Assembly (NCBI GenBank): GCA_014730295.1
Contig: WJIN01000295.1
Location: 1-41,608, forward strand
Direction: 5' to 3'
Source: Promethearchaeota archaeon
Lineage (GTDB): Archaea; Asgardarchaeota; Lokiarchaeia; Sigynarchaeales; SOKP01
DNA length: 41,608 bases
Positions 25,649-34,151 of this stretch are shown here, one piece after another; the stretch's first letter is position 1, and every line of letters starts with the position of its first letter. Position numbers and translations under genes: made by a program. The notes beneath the pieces are model-generated. The model saw only the letters and a program-made list of their open reading frames with translations. It was not told the DNA's origin and searched no databases.

Positions 25649-26811
25649 TGCCAGAAAAAGTAGGAATTGTTGGAGTTGGACAAACCAAGTTTAGAAGTAA
25701 ACGGAGGGATGTAAATATTCCTGAAATGGTCTATGAGGCAGTAAAAATGGCTTTAGATGATGCTCAAATGGAGCCTAAAGACATCGATGCCATCTTAATC
25801 GGGAATATGGACCACTTTGAAGGCATTAATTTCTCGGAGATGTGGTGTGGAATTGATGCGGCTCCGGGGTTTATGAAACCGGTAGTGAAAATAGCGACTG
25901 GTGGAACCACAGGTAGTTCTTTGGGAATAAGCGGATACTATAATGTCGCCTCTGGTATATACGATAAGATTTTAGTCGTAGGTTGGGAAAAGTTGAATGA
26001 AGGTGGTGCGACGACGGGTATCATCACCGCTTTCGATCCGGTGTGGGAACGGCCTTCCCTCGCGGGAGCATTAGGACCGCTTGCGCTTATGGCGAACATG
26101 TATATGAATGAATATAACGTGAGCCCAGAAACAGCCGCTATGGTCACTGTAAAGAACCGTAGCAATGCCGCTAATAATCCCTTTGCGCATCTACAGATGC
26201 CTAATATTACTCTAGATTATGTAATGAGTTCTCAAACCATTTCTTATCCATTACGTCTCCATGATTGTTGCCCACAAAGTGAGGGGGCATGCGCTGTGGT
26301 CTACGCAAATGAAAGTGAGGCAAAAAAGATCAGAGATAATCCAGCATGGTTTCATTCTGTTGCAACAGCGCATTATTATACCTTTGGGTGTGATGATAAA
26401 ATGTACGATCTACCCACCGCCACAATCGCCTCTAAAAAAGCTTACAAGAGGGCAAGGATAAAGGATCCGGTAAAGGATTTAGATGTGGCAGAAGTATATG
26501 AACCAACATCCTGGGCAGAATTATCATGGACTGAAGCTTTAGGTTTCGCTGAACCTGGAAAAGGGGGAGAAATCCTTAGGGAAGGCATTACTCAAATGGG
26601 CGGGGAATTACCGGTAAATCCTTCGGGAGGGGTTCTTAGCACAAATCCAATTGGTGCAACAGCATTAGTTCGAATCGCAGAAGCAGCATTGCAAGTGATG
26701 GATCGTGGTGAAAAGCGACAAGTACCGGACGCTGAAAAAGCGCTTGCTATGGGTTTTGGAGGCTCATTATGGACCGAATTAGCTATATTAGGAAATGAAC
26801 CACCGAGGTGA
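25648..26811 (+). CDS. Thiolase-fold protein D (Cys replaced by Gly)
   Basis: A 387-residue thiolase-fold protein. Its ATG overlaps the stop of gene C by one base (TGATG), a sign of coupled translation; a GTG one codon earlier is possible. A GGAGGTGA site precedes it. The nucleophile column is Gly86 (IATGGTTGSSLGIS), the GHP histidine is Asn333 (VLSTNPIGATA), and the HDCF His column is Tyr284 (EVYEPTSWAEL). Scaffold motifs include TVKNRSNAANNPFAHL and PVNPSGG. Like protein C it keeps Tyr in the HDCF column and lacks Cys and His. C and D together look like a heteromeric pair in which neither subunit can do thiolysis. Confidence 0.88.
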   Translation: MPEKVGIVGVGQTKFRSKRRDVNIPEMVYEAVKMALDDAQMEPKDIDAILIGNMDHFEGINFSEMWCGIDAAPGFMKPVVKIATGGTTGSSLGISGYYNVASGIYDKILVVGWEKLNEGGATTGIITAFDPVWERPSLAGALGPLALMANMYMNEYNVSPETAAMVTVKNRSNAANNPFAHLQMPNITLDYVMSSQTISYPLRLHDCCPQSEGACAVVYANESEAKKIRDNPAWFHSVATAHYYTFGCDDKMYDLPTATIASKKAYKRARIKDPVKDLDVAEVYEPTSWAELSWTEALGFAEPGKGGEILREGITQMGGELPVNPSGGVLSTNPIGATALVRIAEAALQVMDRGEKRQVPDAEKALAMGFGGSLWTELAILGNEPPR

Positions 26812-26819
26812 TTAAAAAA

Positions 26820-27305
26820 ATGGGAAAAAAAAATGATAAAGAAAAACCATTCGAAATAAGATGGAAAACAGATCTTCCATATGAATATGCGATAGGCAAA
26901 TTATCAGTCAAATTTTTCGATACATTGAAAAAGGAGCGGAAGCTGCTGGGGAGTGAATGTCCTAAGTGTGGTAAGATGCATTTTCCACCTCGAGGTGTCT
27001 GTGCTGAATGTGTGGTCCGAATGACAGTGGAAGATATGGTTGAGGTTCCTCCTACAGGTACTTTAGTGGGATTCACAGTTGTAAATTATCCATTTGTGGA
27101 TCCTCAGACGGGAGGGATGAGACCATTTCCATATGGATATGGACTTTTTCAATTAGACGGTGCGGATACATACACTATGCATTTTATCAATGAAAAGGAC
27201 CATACTAAGATGAAAATCGGTCAAAGAGTAAAAGCAGTATTTAAAGACGAGATGGAAGGGAGCCTAGGAGATATTCCATATTTTGAAATAATAAGTGAAG
27301 AATGA
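26820..27305 (+). CDS. DUF35 zinc-ribbon/OB-fold protein 3
   Basis: About 161 residues. The zinc ribbon is complete: SECPKCGKMHFPPRGVCAEC. The OB-fold follows with GTLVGFTVVNYPF...YGYGLFQLDGADTYTMHFI...RVKAVFKDEMEGSLGDIPYFE. The segment GLFQLDGADT is typical of DUF35 proteins that sit with thiolase-fold partners. The ATG at 26820 has a GAGGTGA site about eight bases before it that overlaps the end of gene D. An in-frame GTG at 26808 is a weaker option. It is the partner candidate for C or D. Confidence 0.88.
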   Translation: MGKKNDKEKPFEIRWKTDLPYEYAIGKLSVKFFDTLKKERKLLGSECPKCGKMHFPPRGVCAECVVRMTVEDMVEVPPTGTLVGFTVVNYPFVDPQTGGMRPFPYGYGLFQLDGADTYTMHFINEKDHTKMKIGQRVKAVFKDEMEGSLGDIPYFEIISEE

Positions 27306-27321
27306 AAGGAGGTAAAGAAAA

Positions 27322-27771
27322 ATGAGTGAAGAGAAGGAAAAAAAAATTTATAGAGGAAGAATCAAAGTTCCTTATAAGCATACAGCAGGAGACTATGTTG
27401 AGAAATTTATGGAAGGAATCGGAAAAGACGATAAAATTATGGGTGTAAAATGTCCAAAATGTGGGAAAGTCTATGTACCTCCAAAAATGGTGTGTTTTGA
27501 GTGTTTTGAGCAAATGAATGAATGGGTTGAAGTGGGAAAGAAAGGAACTGTTGAAGGGTTTACTGTTATCACTCACTCAACCGATGTGATGCCTCTAAAA
27601 CCGCCCTTTGGATATGGAATTATTCTTCTGGATGGTGCCGATACAGGATTCGTGCATATTATTAATGAAGCTGAACCTAATAAACTGAGAAAGGGTATGC
27701 GGGTGGAAGCGGTCTTTAAAGACAAACGACAGAAAAAGATCACCGATATTGAATATTTTAAACCAATCTAA
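27322..27771 (+). CDS. DUF35 zinc-ribbon/OB-fold protein 4
   Basis: A 149-residue DUF35 protein and last gene of the second four-gene operon, 16 bases after DUF35-3 with an AAAGGAGGT site. Zinc ribbon KCPKCGKVYVPPKMVCFEC is complete. The OB-fold has GTVEGFTVITHSTDV and GYGIILLDGADTGFVHII, then RVEAVFKDKRQKKITDIEYF. It closely resembles DUF35-3 in the second half. The set C, D, DUF35-3, DUF35-4 repeats the two-plus-two order of the first operon. Confidence 0.88.
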   Translation: MSEEKEKKIYRGRIKVPYKHTAGDYVEKFMEGIGKDDKIMGVKCPKCGKVYVPPKMVCFECFEQMNEWVEVGKKGTVEGFTVITHSTDVMPLKPPFGYGIILLDGADTGFVHIINEAEPNKLRKGMRVEAVFKDKRQKKITDIEYFKPI

Positions 27772-27784
27772 TTTTTTTTTTTTT
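27772..27784 (+). terminator. Thirteen-T terminator after second thiolase operon
   Basis: A run of 13 T begins immediately after the stop codon of DUF35-4, matching an archaeal oligo-U termination signal. Confidence 0.6.
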
Positions 27785-27922
27785 GAATTATTTTTAGATT
27801 TCTGGGAATATTCTTTAAGTAAGTATTTAAATTCAATTTAAAGCAAGATTATAAAAATCATAATTGGTACTAATTGTTTAGATCTTTTACAAATCTTCCC
27901 CATTACAAAAGGAAATTATTGT

Positions 27923-30190
27923 TTGGATATGAATGATTCTTCTTTATTTAATACCCCAGATAAAACGAATTTCTTATTCAATGCTATTCCTATTCCTTGC
28001 TTTATTTGGAAAAATTTGGACGAAGAATTCATTCTGTTTGACTATAACTCATCTGCAATTGAAAAAACGAAACACAAAGTAGAGGAGATTAAACATAAAA
28101 AAGCTTCCTTGATTTTTAGAGATAAACCCAGCATCCTTCGAAATCTAAATAGGTGTCTTGAAAAGAAGGTTTCAATCAAAGAGGAACTGCCCTATAAGCC
28201 CTTTACTCTCGAGGAAAAAGATTTTCTTCAAATTTACTATGAATATTTACCTCCTAATTCTGTGATGATGTTTACAAAAAGTATTAAAAAGCAAAAAGAG
28301 ATAGAAAAGAGGTATTTTAAGACGGGTGATAAATATATGACACTCATTCAAAATCTCCCGCTAGCTGTTTATTCGGTTTTTACAGATGTTAATGGTACAA
28401 TAGAATTTATGTCAAAAAAATTTGAATATTGGACTGGATATACTCTCCAAGAACTTTATGATGATCCAAAATTGATGTATAATATCGTCCATCCCAAAGA
28501 CAGAAGGCGATTTGTTGATGAATATATTAAGGCCTTCAAGAATAAAGTTGAATATAGTTGTGAATTTCGTATAATCCATAAAAATTCAGAAGAAATTCGA
28601 TATATCTTAGATCATGCGATCCCGATTTTTAGTGAGAATGGAGATATAACAAAATACATAGGTATGGTTATAGATATTTCCGAAAAATACTATATTAAAA
28701 AGAGACTTGAAGAATCAGAGGAAAAATTTCGAAAAGTAGCTGAACAATCTTCTCTTGGGATCCAAATTGTCCAAGATGGGGAATTAAAATTCATCAATGA
28801 AAAAGCATTAGAGTTTAGTGGACTCAAAAAAGACCAAGTTCAGAGTTTCGATATTAAAACTTTGGCTAAATTCATTCATCCTGATGATAGAGAGAAAGTA
28901 GTAAACCAATATAATAAGAGAATTAAGGATAGCTCAAAAAAATACGAACCCTATGAGTTTAAAATAGTAAATAAAGAAAGGGAAGTGTTTTGGGTTGAAA
29001 GTCAATCTAAGAAAATTATCTATGATGATAAGGAAGCAGAGCTGATTATTTTAGTTGATATTACTGATCGAAAAAAAATAGAGCAAGAGTTAAAAGAAAC
29101 CGCTAATTTATTTAGGAGCTTAGCAGAACAATCTTCAACAGGTATCCAAATAGTTCAAAATAATATCCTTAAATATGTTAATCAAAAATGGGCAGATATT
29201 TTTGAATTGGAGCTTGAAGATTTGATGAATAAAAAGGCAAGTAGTATGCAAAAATATATTCATCAAGACGATTTGGAATTTATTAAAAAACAGATGATAT
29301 TACGAAAAATCAATCCTGAAAAAGCAAAAAATCGATATGAATTTAGAGGGATAACCTCTTCTGGTAAGGTTAAATGGATTGATATTTTCTACAAAGATAT
29401 TACATATAAGGGAAAACCCGCCTCCTTTATTACTATTGTTGATATAACCGATAAAAAACATGTTCAAAATGAACTGGAACAAGTAAGTAAACTTAAATCT
29501 GATTTCTTGCGTAGAATCACACACGAACTTAAGACACCTCTAATCTCTATCAAGGGATATGCAGATTTTTTGCTCGAGATATATGGTGATGAACTTCCAT
29601 TTGATGCGTTAAGAATAGCTCGCAGAATCAATGAAGGCACTAAAAGATTGGAAGACTTAATTAAAGAATTGATGGAAGCTTCAAAATTGGAATCGGGTAA
29701 GATTGAGCTTGATCTTGAAAAGGAAGATTTAGTTTTTTTAATAAAATTCACACTCAGAGAATTACAACCCTTAATAGAGAAAAGGTCTCATAAGATCCAC
29801 TTAGATTTACACGATAGCCTTGAAACCTTTTTTGAGAAAGAAAAAATCTATGAAGTGCTCAATAATTTAATATCAAATGCAATTAAATATACTCCCGAAA
29901 ACGGAGATATTTACATTAAATCAGAAATAAATGATCACTCTTATATAATCTCAATAAAAGATAGCGGTATTGGATTTACAGAGGTGGAAAAAAAATTATT
30001 GTTTACGCAATTCGGAAAAATCGAGCGCTATGGACAAGGATTAAACTTAGACATTAATGGTTCGGGACTAGGTTTATATATTTCGAAAGAATTAATTGAA
30101 CTCCATGAAGGCAAAATCTGGATGGAGTCTCATGGAAGAAATCAAGGGTCTACATTCTACATTTCAATACCGATACGAAAATCTAATTAA
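27923..30190 (+). CDS. Multi-PAS sensor histidine kinase, cytoplasmic
   Basis: A 755-residue signal-transducing histidine kinase with no membrane span. Domains in order: a degenerate PAS-like domain (about 15-120), then PAS domains at about 140-255, 268-385 and 395-515. A HisKA dimerisation domain follows, with phospho-acceptor His534 (RRITHELKTPL). The HATPase_c domain has the N box (NNLISNAIKYTP) and glycine boxes (DSGIGFT; GSGLGLYISKELIELHEGKI). The third and fourth PAS domains look like a recent duplication (RxxAEQSSxGIQIVQ). No receiver domain and no response regulator gene is nearby. So its partner is elsewhere. The start is TTG at 27923 with AAAGGA 10 bases before it, or the ATG at 27929. 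Substrate sensed is unknown. Confidence 0.92.
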   Translation: MDMNDSSLFNTPDKTNFLFNAIPIPCFIWKNLDEEFILFDYNSSAIEKTKHKVEEIKHKKASLIFRDKPSILRNLNRCLEKKVSIKEELPYKPFTLEEKDFLQIYYEYLPPNSVMMFTKSIKKQKEIEKRYFKTGDKYMTLIQNLPLAVYSVFTDVNGTIEFMSKKFEYWTGYTLQELYDDPKLMYNIVHPKDRRRFVDEYIKAFKNKVEYSCEFRIIHKNSEEIRYILDHAIPIFSENGDITKYIGMVIDISEKYYIKKRLEESEEKFRKVAEQSSLGIQIVQDGELKFINEKALEFSGLKKDQVQSFDIKTLAKFIHPDDREKVVNQYNKRIKDSSKKYEPYEFKIVNKEREVFWVESQSKKIIYDDKEAELIILVDITDRKKIEQELKETANLFRSLAEQSSTGIQIVQNNILKYVNQKWADIFELELEDLMNKKASSMQKYIHQDDLEFIKKQMILRKINPEKAKNRYEFRGITSSGKVKWIDIFYKDITYKGKPASFITIVDITDKKHVQNELEQVSKLKSDFLRRITHELKTPLISIKGYADFLLEIYGDELPFDALRIARRINEGTKRLEDLIKELMEASKLESGKIELDLEKEDLVFLIKFTLRELQPLIEKRSHKIHLDLHDSLETFFEKEKIYEVLNNLISNAIKYTPENGDIYIKSEINDHSYIISIKDSGIGFTEVEKKLLFTQFGKIERYGQGLNLDINGSGLGLYISKELIELHEGKIWMESHGRNQGSTFYISIPIRKSN

Positions 30191-30228
30191 AGTTATATTC
30201 GATTAAAAAGCAATACCATATTGTAGTT

Positions 30229-30236
30229 AAAAAAAA
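30229..30236 (-). terminator. Oligo-T terminator after iron alcohol dehydrogenase
   Basis: Eight T on the minus strand (A-run on the plus strand), about 32 bases after the stop of the 30268 gene, in the convergent space with the histidine kinase. Confidence 0.4.
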
Positions 30237-30267
30237 GAGAGAATAACCAGAAATTTAATTACTAATT

Positions 30268-31464
30268 TTACCAATCAACATCCTTTCCTTCATAAGCATA
30301 GCGATATAGTTTCTCAAAATCCGCTTTGTTGGGTGATCTGGGTGCCATAGTGCCGCTTGCATCCATGAAACAAAGTTGAACCATATTATCTATGTTTTCC
30401 TCATATTTCTCCTTAGGAAGTCCTACACCTTTAAAACTGTGAGGTATATCGACCTTTTCTTCTAATTCTTTTATTTTATCGATTACAGAATTAGCTGCCT
30501 TCTCATCTGAATCATCCCAGTTCGCCCATCCTAATTGCTTCGCCATTTTTGAATAAATTTCAACAGATTCATTGCCTTCTGGATTATTAAGGCAAAATTG
30601 TGTCACGTATTTGAGAAAAATGCCGACAGCCCTTCCGTGGGAGGTGTGAAAAATCGTGCCTAAACTATGTCCGAGAGTATGACCGATATGTACTTGTCCA
30701 TTTCCGAACGCAAGACCTGCCATCGTAGCAGCTTGATGCATCATATCACGGGCTTCCATATTATCACCATCCTTATACGCAATAGGTAAATAATCAAAAA
30801 TCATTTCGATTGCTTTCAATCCTAACGCATAGCTAAATTCATTTTTCCAACTGGAAACCATTCCTTCAAGTGCGTGTGCTAATGCATCAAACCCGGTATC
30901 TGCGGTTAATTTTGGAGGCATACCTGCTGGAAACCTAGGATCGACAATAGCATAGGTGGGTATCAAACCTTTATGAGCTTGAATTGATTTTCTCCACATA
31001 CCTTGTTCCTCAACAGATACCACAACCGCAAATGTCGTCTCCGCTCCCGTACCGGAAGTAGTAGGAATCGCAACGAGGTCTGATTTCTCCCCAACTTCAT
31101 ATAATTGAGGATTAAACGGATGAAGGTCATCTAAAGTCATATCCTGAAATTCATAAAGAGCCCAAGCGGTCTTCGCGGTGTCCATTACAGAACCGCCTCC
31201 AAGGGCGATGATTAATTCAGGTGAGTATTGGATGCATTGTTCTCTAGCTTTAAGCACGCCATCTGCCTTAGGATCTGGTTCTACTTCGTTAAAAACTTTA
31301 TATTCTTTTCCCAACTCATCTAATTTATCAGTTAATATCTTTAAGTATCCGAGATCTTCAAGAATCTTATCAGTTACGATGAAACATTTATTTCCTTTAA
31401 TATTTTCCATAAAATCAAGAGCATCTTCTCCATAAATAATATTCGGCGAATAAAAATACCACAT
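30268..31464 (-). CDS. Iron-containing alcohol dehydrogenase
   Basis: An NAD(P)-dependent group III alcohol dehydrogenase of 398 residues, interconverting an alcohol and an aldehyde or ketone. The N-terminal nucleotide-binding motif is GGGSVMDTAK. The metal ligands are seen as Asp and His in TGFDALAHALEGMVS, and His in GHTLGHSLGTIFHTSHGRAVG. The GAGTEtT-type segment TSGTGAETTFAVV is typical. The substrate is not determined. It shares a divergent promoter region with the aldehyde ferredoxin oxidoreductase gene, which suggests a joint role in handling aldehydes: reduction here, oxidation there. The ATG follows GAGGAG. Confidence 0.93.
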   Translation of the reverse strand: MWYFYSPNIIYGEDALDFMENIKGNKCFIVTDKILEDLGYLKILTDKLDELGKEYKVFNEVEPDPKADGVLKAREQCIQYSPELIIALGGGSVMDTAKTAWALYEFQDMTLDDLHPFNPQLYEVGEKSDLVAIPTTSGTGAETTFAVVVSVEEQGMWRKSIQAHKGLIPTYAIVDPRFPAGMPPKLTADTGFDALAHALEGMVSSWKNEFSYALGLKAIEMIFDYLPIAYKDGDNMEARDMMHQAATMAGLAFGNGQVHIGHTLGHSLGTIFHTSHGRAVGIFLKYVTQFCLNNPEGNESVEIYSKMAKQLGWANWDDSDEKAANSVIDKIKELEEKVDIPHSFKGVGLPKEKYEENIDNMVQLCFMDASGTMAPRSPNKADFEKLYRYAYEGKDVDW

Positions 31465-31713
31465 TTGAATTTATACTCCTCTTCGTGTTTATTTTATAAA
31501 ATTTAATTATTAAATTATAATGGAATTCTATTAAATTTAAATTTTGTAACTTAGTGAGTTGATGATTTAGATTATTTGTGGTTAAAAAATGAATGAAATT
31601 TCGGTTGAATTCTGTTCTAGATAATTTTTTAAACTAAAAAAATAACAATAAAACAATATATAAATCTAGTAAAGAATTAAGTTTCATTAAATATAGAAAT
31701 AAAAGTGATATAA
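31465..31713. promoter_or_regulatory. Divergent promoter between alcohol dehydrogenase and AOR
   Basis: A TATA box ATATATAAA at 31656-31664 lies 50 bases before the AOR start, preceded by a purine-rich BRE-like stretch. On the minus strand TTTTATAAAA near 31490-31503 lies about 30 bases before the alcohol dehydrogenase start. The AT-rich stretch is otherwise empty. Confidence 0.5.
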
Positions 31714-33555
31714 GTGGTTATAAAAGGATTTATCGGGAAAATTTTAGATATAGACCTAAGATCCAAGGAGATTAAAGAAATTTCACTCGATGAAGAGATT
31801 GCGAAGGGTTTTTTGGGAGCTGCGGGATATGCCGTACGGTATCTTTATGATTTCATTGAAGAAGAAACCGATCCATTAGGACCAGATAACATTCTTATGT
31901 TTATGACGGGTCCATTATGTTTAAGCAATGCTCCCACCTCCGGAAGATTTACCGTATGTTCGAAATCTCCTTATACTGGCATCTGGGGTGAGGCCAACTG
32001 TGGAGGATATTTCGGCCCGGAACTAAAAAAAGCAGGGTATGATGGTATTATCATAAAAGGCACCTCTGATGATCCCGTCTACCTTAATATTACAGAGGAA
32101 AAGGCAGAATTGAAAGATGCTTCCCATATATGGGGTAAAGGAACTTTGGAAACTCATGAGATTATTAAAGAAGAATCCGGATCGAATTTAACGAGAGTCG
32201 CATGCATTGGACAAGCGGGAGAGAATCTAATCAAATTTGCTACCATCGCCTCAGAGGAAAAAGCAGCGGGGAGAACTGGTATGGGTGCGGTTATGGGATC
32301 TAAAAAATTGAAAGCAATTGCTGTCAGAGGGGCAAAAAGAAAATTCGAAGCTGCAAAACCAGATCAATATAAGGAAGCTGTTAATGAAATGATCGGGAAT
32401 GTTAACAATTCATTCACTACGCAAATGTTCGGAATGCTGGGAACTCCTGGTGGTGTGGATAAATACAATATGGAAGGTGAACTTCCGATTAAATATTGGA
32501 CGCAAGGGCAGTGGGATGGCGCATTTAATATCTCTGGTGCGACTGCATCTGAAATGATATATACAAAGCAGTATCCTTGTTATTCTTGTCCAATTGGTTG
32601 TGCTCATAAGGCGTCCGTAGATGAGGGACAGTATGCTTTTGAAGGGGAGGTGGAAGCTCCAGAGTATGAAACCATTGTCAGTTTCGGTTCATTGATTTTA
32701 AACGATGATCTTAAATCTATTGTAAAAGCGAATACACTGTGTAATGATTATGGAATTGACACTATTAGTGGAGGAGGTACAATCGCATTTGTATATTATC
32801 TATATAACAATGGCAAGATATCTTCCGAAGATATTGATGGTCTTGAACCCGAATGGGGAGAGATTGAACCTGCTTTAGAAATGGTAAAAAAGATGGCTTT
32901 CAGAGAGGGTATTGGAGATATTTTAGCAGAAGGATCGGATGCGGTTGGTGAAAAATTTGGTATATCCCAAGACGAAATAGCAACTGCAATCGGACAAGAA
33001 GTACCTTATCATGATCTGCGTCATACATGGGGGATGGCTTTAGCCTATTCTGTAGGTACAACTCGAGGTCCTTGCCATTGTGCATGTGATATGTATATGG
33101 TGTTGTTAGGACTCCCGTTTCAAGATTTAGGAATTGAATTGGTCGATAAATACAGCGATGATGAGATAATGGCAAAAAATTGTGCTATTGAGTATGATTA
33201 TCGTTCTCTTTATAATTCCCTCGTGCTCTGTATTTTTAGTAATCCTCCGCCGGATATGGTCGCGAAGGTGATTGAAACTGCAACAGGTTTGGATTTTGAT
33301 ATTGAAAGGATAAAAATTACCGGAGAAAGAATTTATACAATGAAACGTCTCTTTAATCTAAAAATGGGTTTGACACCAGAGGATGAAAAATTACCCCAAA
33401 TTCTATTAGAACCTTTGGAAGAGGGAGGATCTGCGGGAAAAACTCCTGATTTTGAAAAATTGAAAAAATTATATTTTCAAGTGAGAGATTGGGATCCAGA
33501 AACAGGGTATCCAAGCCCAGAAAAACTGGAAGAATTGGATTTAGATAATATATAA
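31714..33555 (+). CDS. Aldehyde ferredoxin oxidoreductase (tungsten)
   Basis: Oxidises aldehydes to carboxylic acids with ferredoxin, using a tungsten bis-pyranopterin and one [4Fe-4S] cluster. The 613-residue protein has typical motifs: GFIGKILDIDL at the N-terminus, GPLCLSNAPTSGRFTVCSKSP, EANCGGYFGPELKKAGYDGIIIKG, and the cluster ligands CYSCPIGC (near 289-296). The fourth cysteine is probably in NSLVLCIFSN. Cofactor-binding blocks EYETIVSFG, LCNDYGIDTIS and GTTRGPCHCACD are seen. The start is GTG at 31714; an upstream GTG runs into a stop. A substrate cannot be named. In the island it could oxidise an aldehyde made by a retro-aldol cleavage. Confidence 0.95.
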   Translation: MVIKGFIGKILDIDLRSKEIKEISLDEEIAKGFLGAAGYAVRYLYDFIEEETDPLGPDNILMFMTGPLCLSNAPTSGRFTVCSKSPYTGIWGEANCGGYFGPELKKAGYDGIIIKGTSDDPVYLNITEEKAELKDASHIWGKGTLETHEIIKEESGSNLTRVACIGQAGENLIKFATIASEEKAAGRTGMGAVMGSKKLKAIAVRGAKRKFEAAKPDQYKEAVNEMIGNVNNSFTTQMFGMLGTPGGVDKYNMEGELPIKYWTQGQWDGAFNISGATASEMIYTKQYPCYSCPIGCAHKASVDEGQYAFEGEVEAPEYETIVSFGSLILNDDLKSIVKANTLCNDYGIDTISGGGTIAFVYYLYNNGKISSEDIDGLEPEWGEIEPALEMVKKMAFREGIGDILAEGSDAVGEKFGISQDEIATAIGQEVPYHDLRHTWGMALAYSVGTTRGPCHCACDMYMVLLGLPFQDLGIELVDKYSDDEIMAKNCAIEYDYRSLYNSLVLCIFSNPPPDMVAKVIETATGLDFDIERIKITGERIYTMKRLFNLKMGLTPEDEKLPQILLEPLEEGGSAGKTPDFEKLKKLYFQVRDWDPETGYPSPEKLEELDLDNI

Positions 33556-33612
33556 CTAATCTTCTTACTTTCTTTTTAGGTTTTTTAATTTCTAACTAAT
33601 AGATTAACAAAC

Positions 33613-33621
33613 TTTTATATA
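33613..33621 (+). promoter_or_regulatory. TATA box for the stand-alone SCP2 gene
   Basis: TTTTATATA lies about 57 bases before the ATG at 33677, in an otherwise empty 121-base gap. This suggests the SCP2 gene has its own promoter rather than reading through from AOR. Confidence 0.45.
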
Positions 33622-33676
33622 GAATCACGACAAAAATTCCTTTAGATCAATTTTTTTATTTACGTGATGGAATAAT

Positions 33677-34084
33677 ATGGCAGTCAAAATATTGAGTGAG
33701 GAATGGGTTAAGGAATTTGGCAAGGCGATCAATAATAATCCCGCGTATAAAGAAGCTGCTGCTTGGTGGACGGGTGATATGTTAGTACATGTAGAGCCAA
33801 GTGGTCCTTTAGATCATGATGTGAAATTTTTTTTAGGACTTCATAAAGGTGAGTGTACCGGAACCTATATAATTAAAGAAGGGGATAATCCAGAATGTGA
33901 ATTTGTTTTGGCGGGACCTTATGATAATTTTGTAAAAGTAGCAAAAGGTGAGCTTGACACCATACAAGGAGTAATGAGTGGAAAACTAAAATTAACGGGA
34001 AACATGGCAAAATTAATGAGAGCAACGAGAGCAGCCCAAGAAATTGTAAATTCTTTGCAAAATATAGATACAGAGTTCCTTTAA
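33677..34084 (+). CDS. SCP2 sterol/lipid-binding domain protein 1
   Basis: A 135-residue single-domain SCP2 protein. The pattern DHDVKFFLGLHKGECTGTYIIKEG, FVLAGPYDNFVKVAKGELDTIQGVMSGKLKLTGNMAKLMRATRAAQEIV is the SCP2 fold with its C-terminal helix. These proteins bind lipids or acyl-CoAs in a hydrophobic tunnel. It is free-standing here, not fused to a thiolase as in animal SCP-x. A role as a lipid or acyl-CoA carrier for the island is plausible; the ligand is unknown. It is followed by a short gap and the convergent reductase gene. Confidence 0.88.
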   Translation: MAVKILSEEWVKEFGKAINNNPAYKEAAAWWTGDMLVHVEPSGPLDHDVKFFLGLHKGECTGTYIIKEGDNPECEFVLAGPYDNFVKVAKGELDTIQGVMSGKLKLTGNMAKLMRATRAAQEIVNSLQNIDTEFL

Positions 34085-34151
34085 TTTTCTTATTAAGTGA
34101 GAAGCATTCTTAAAAGAAAGAGAGAATGAAATATTATTTTTTTAGCTTATT

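Noticed and set aside
16611..27771. Archaeal mevalonate operon (thiolase, HMG-CoA synthase, DUF35)
   Set aside because: That operon contains an HMG-CoA synthase gene and a thiolase with Cys and His. Here no HMG-CoA synthase is present and the active sites are changed.
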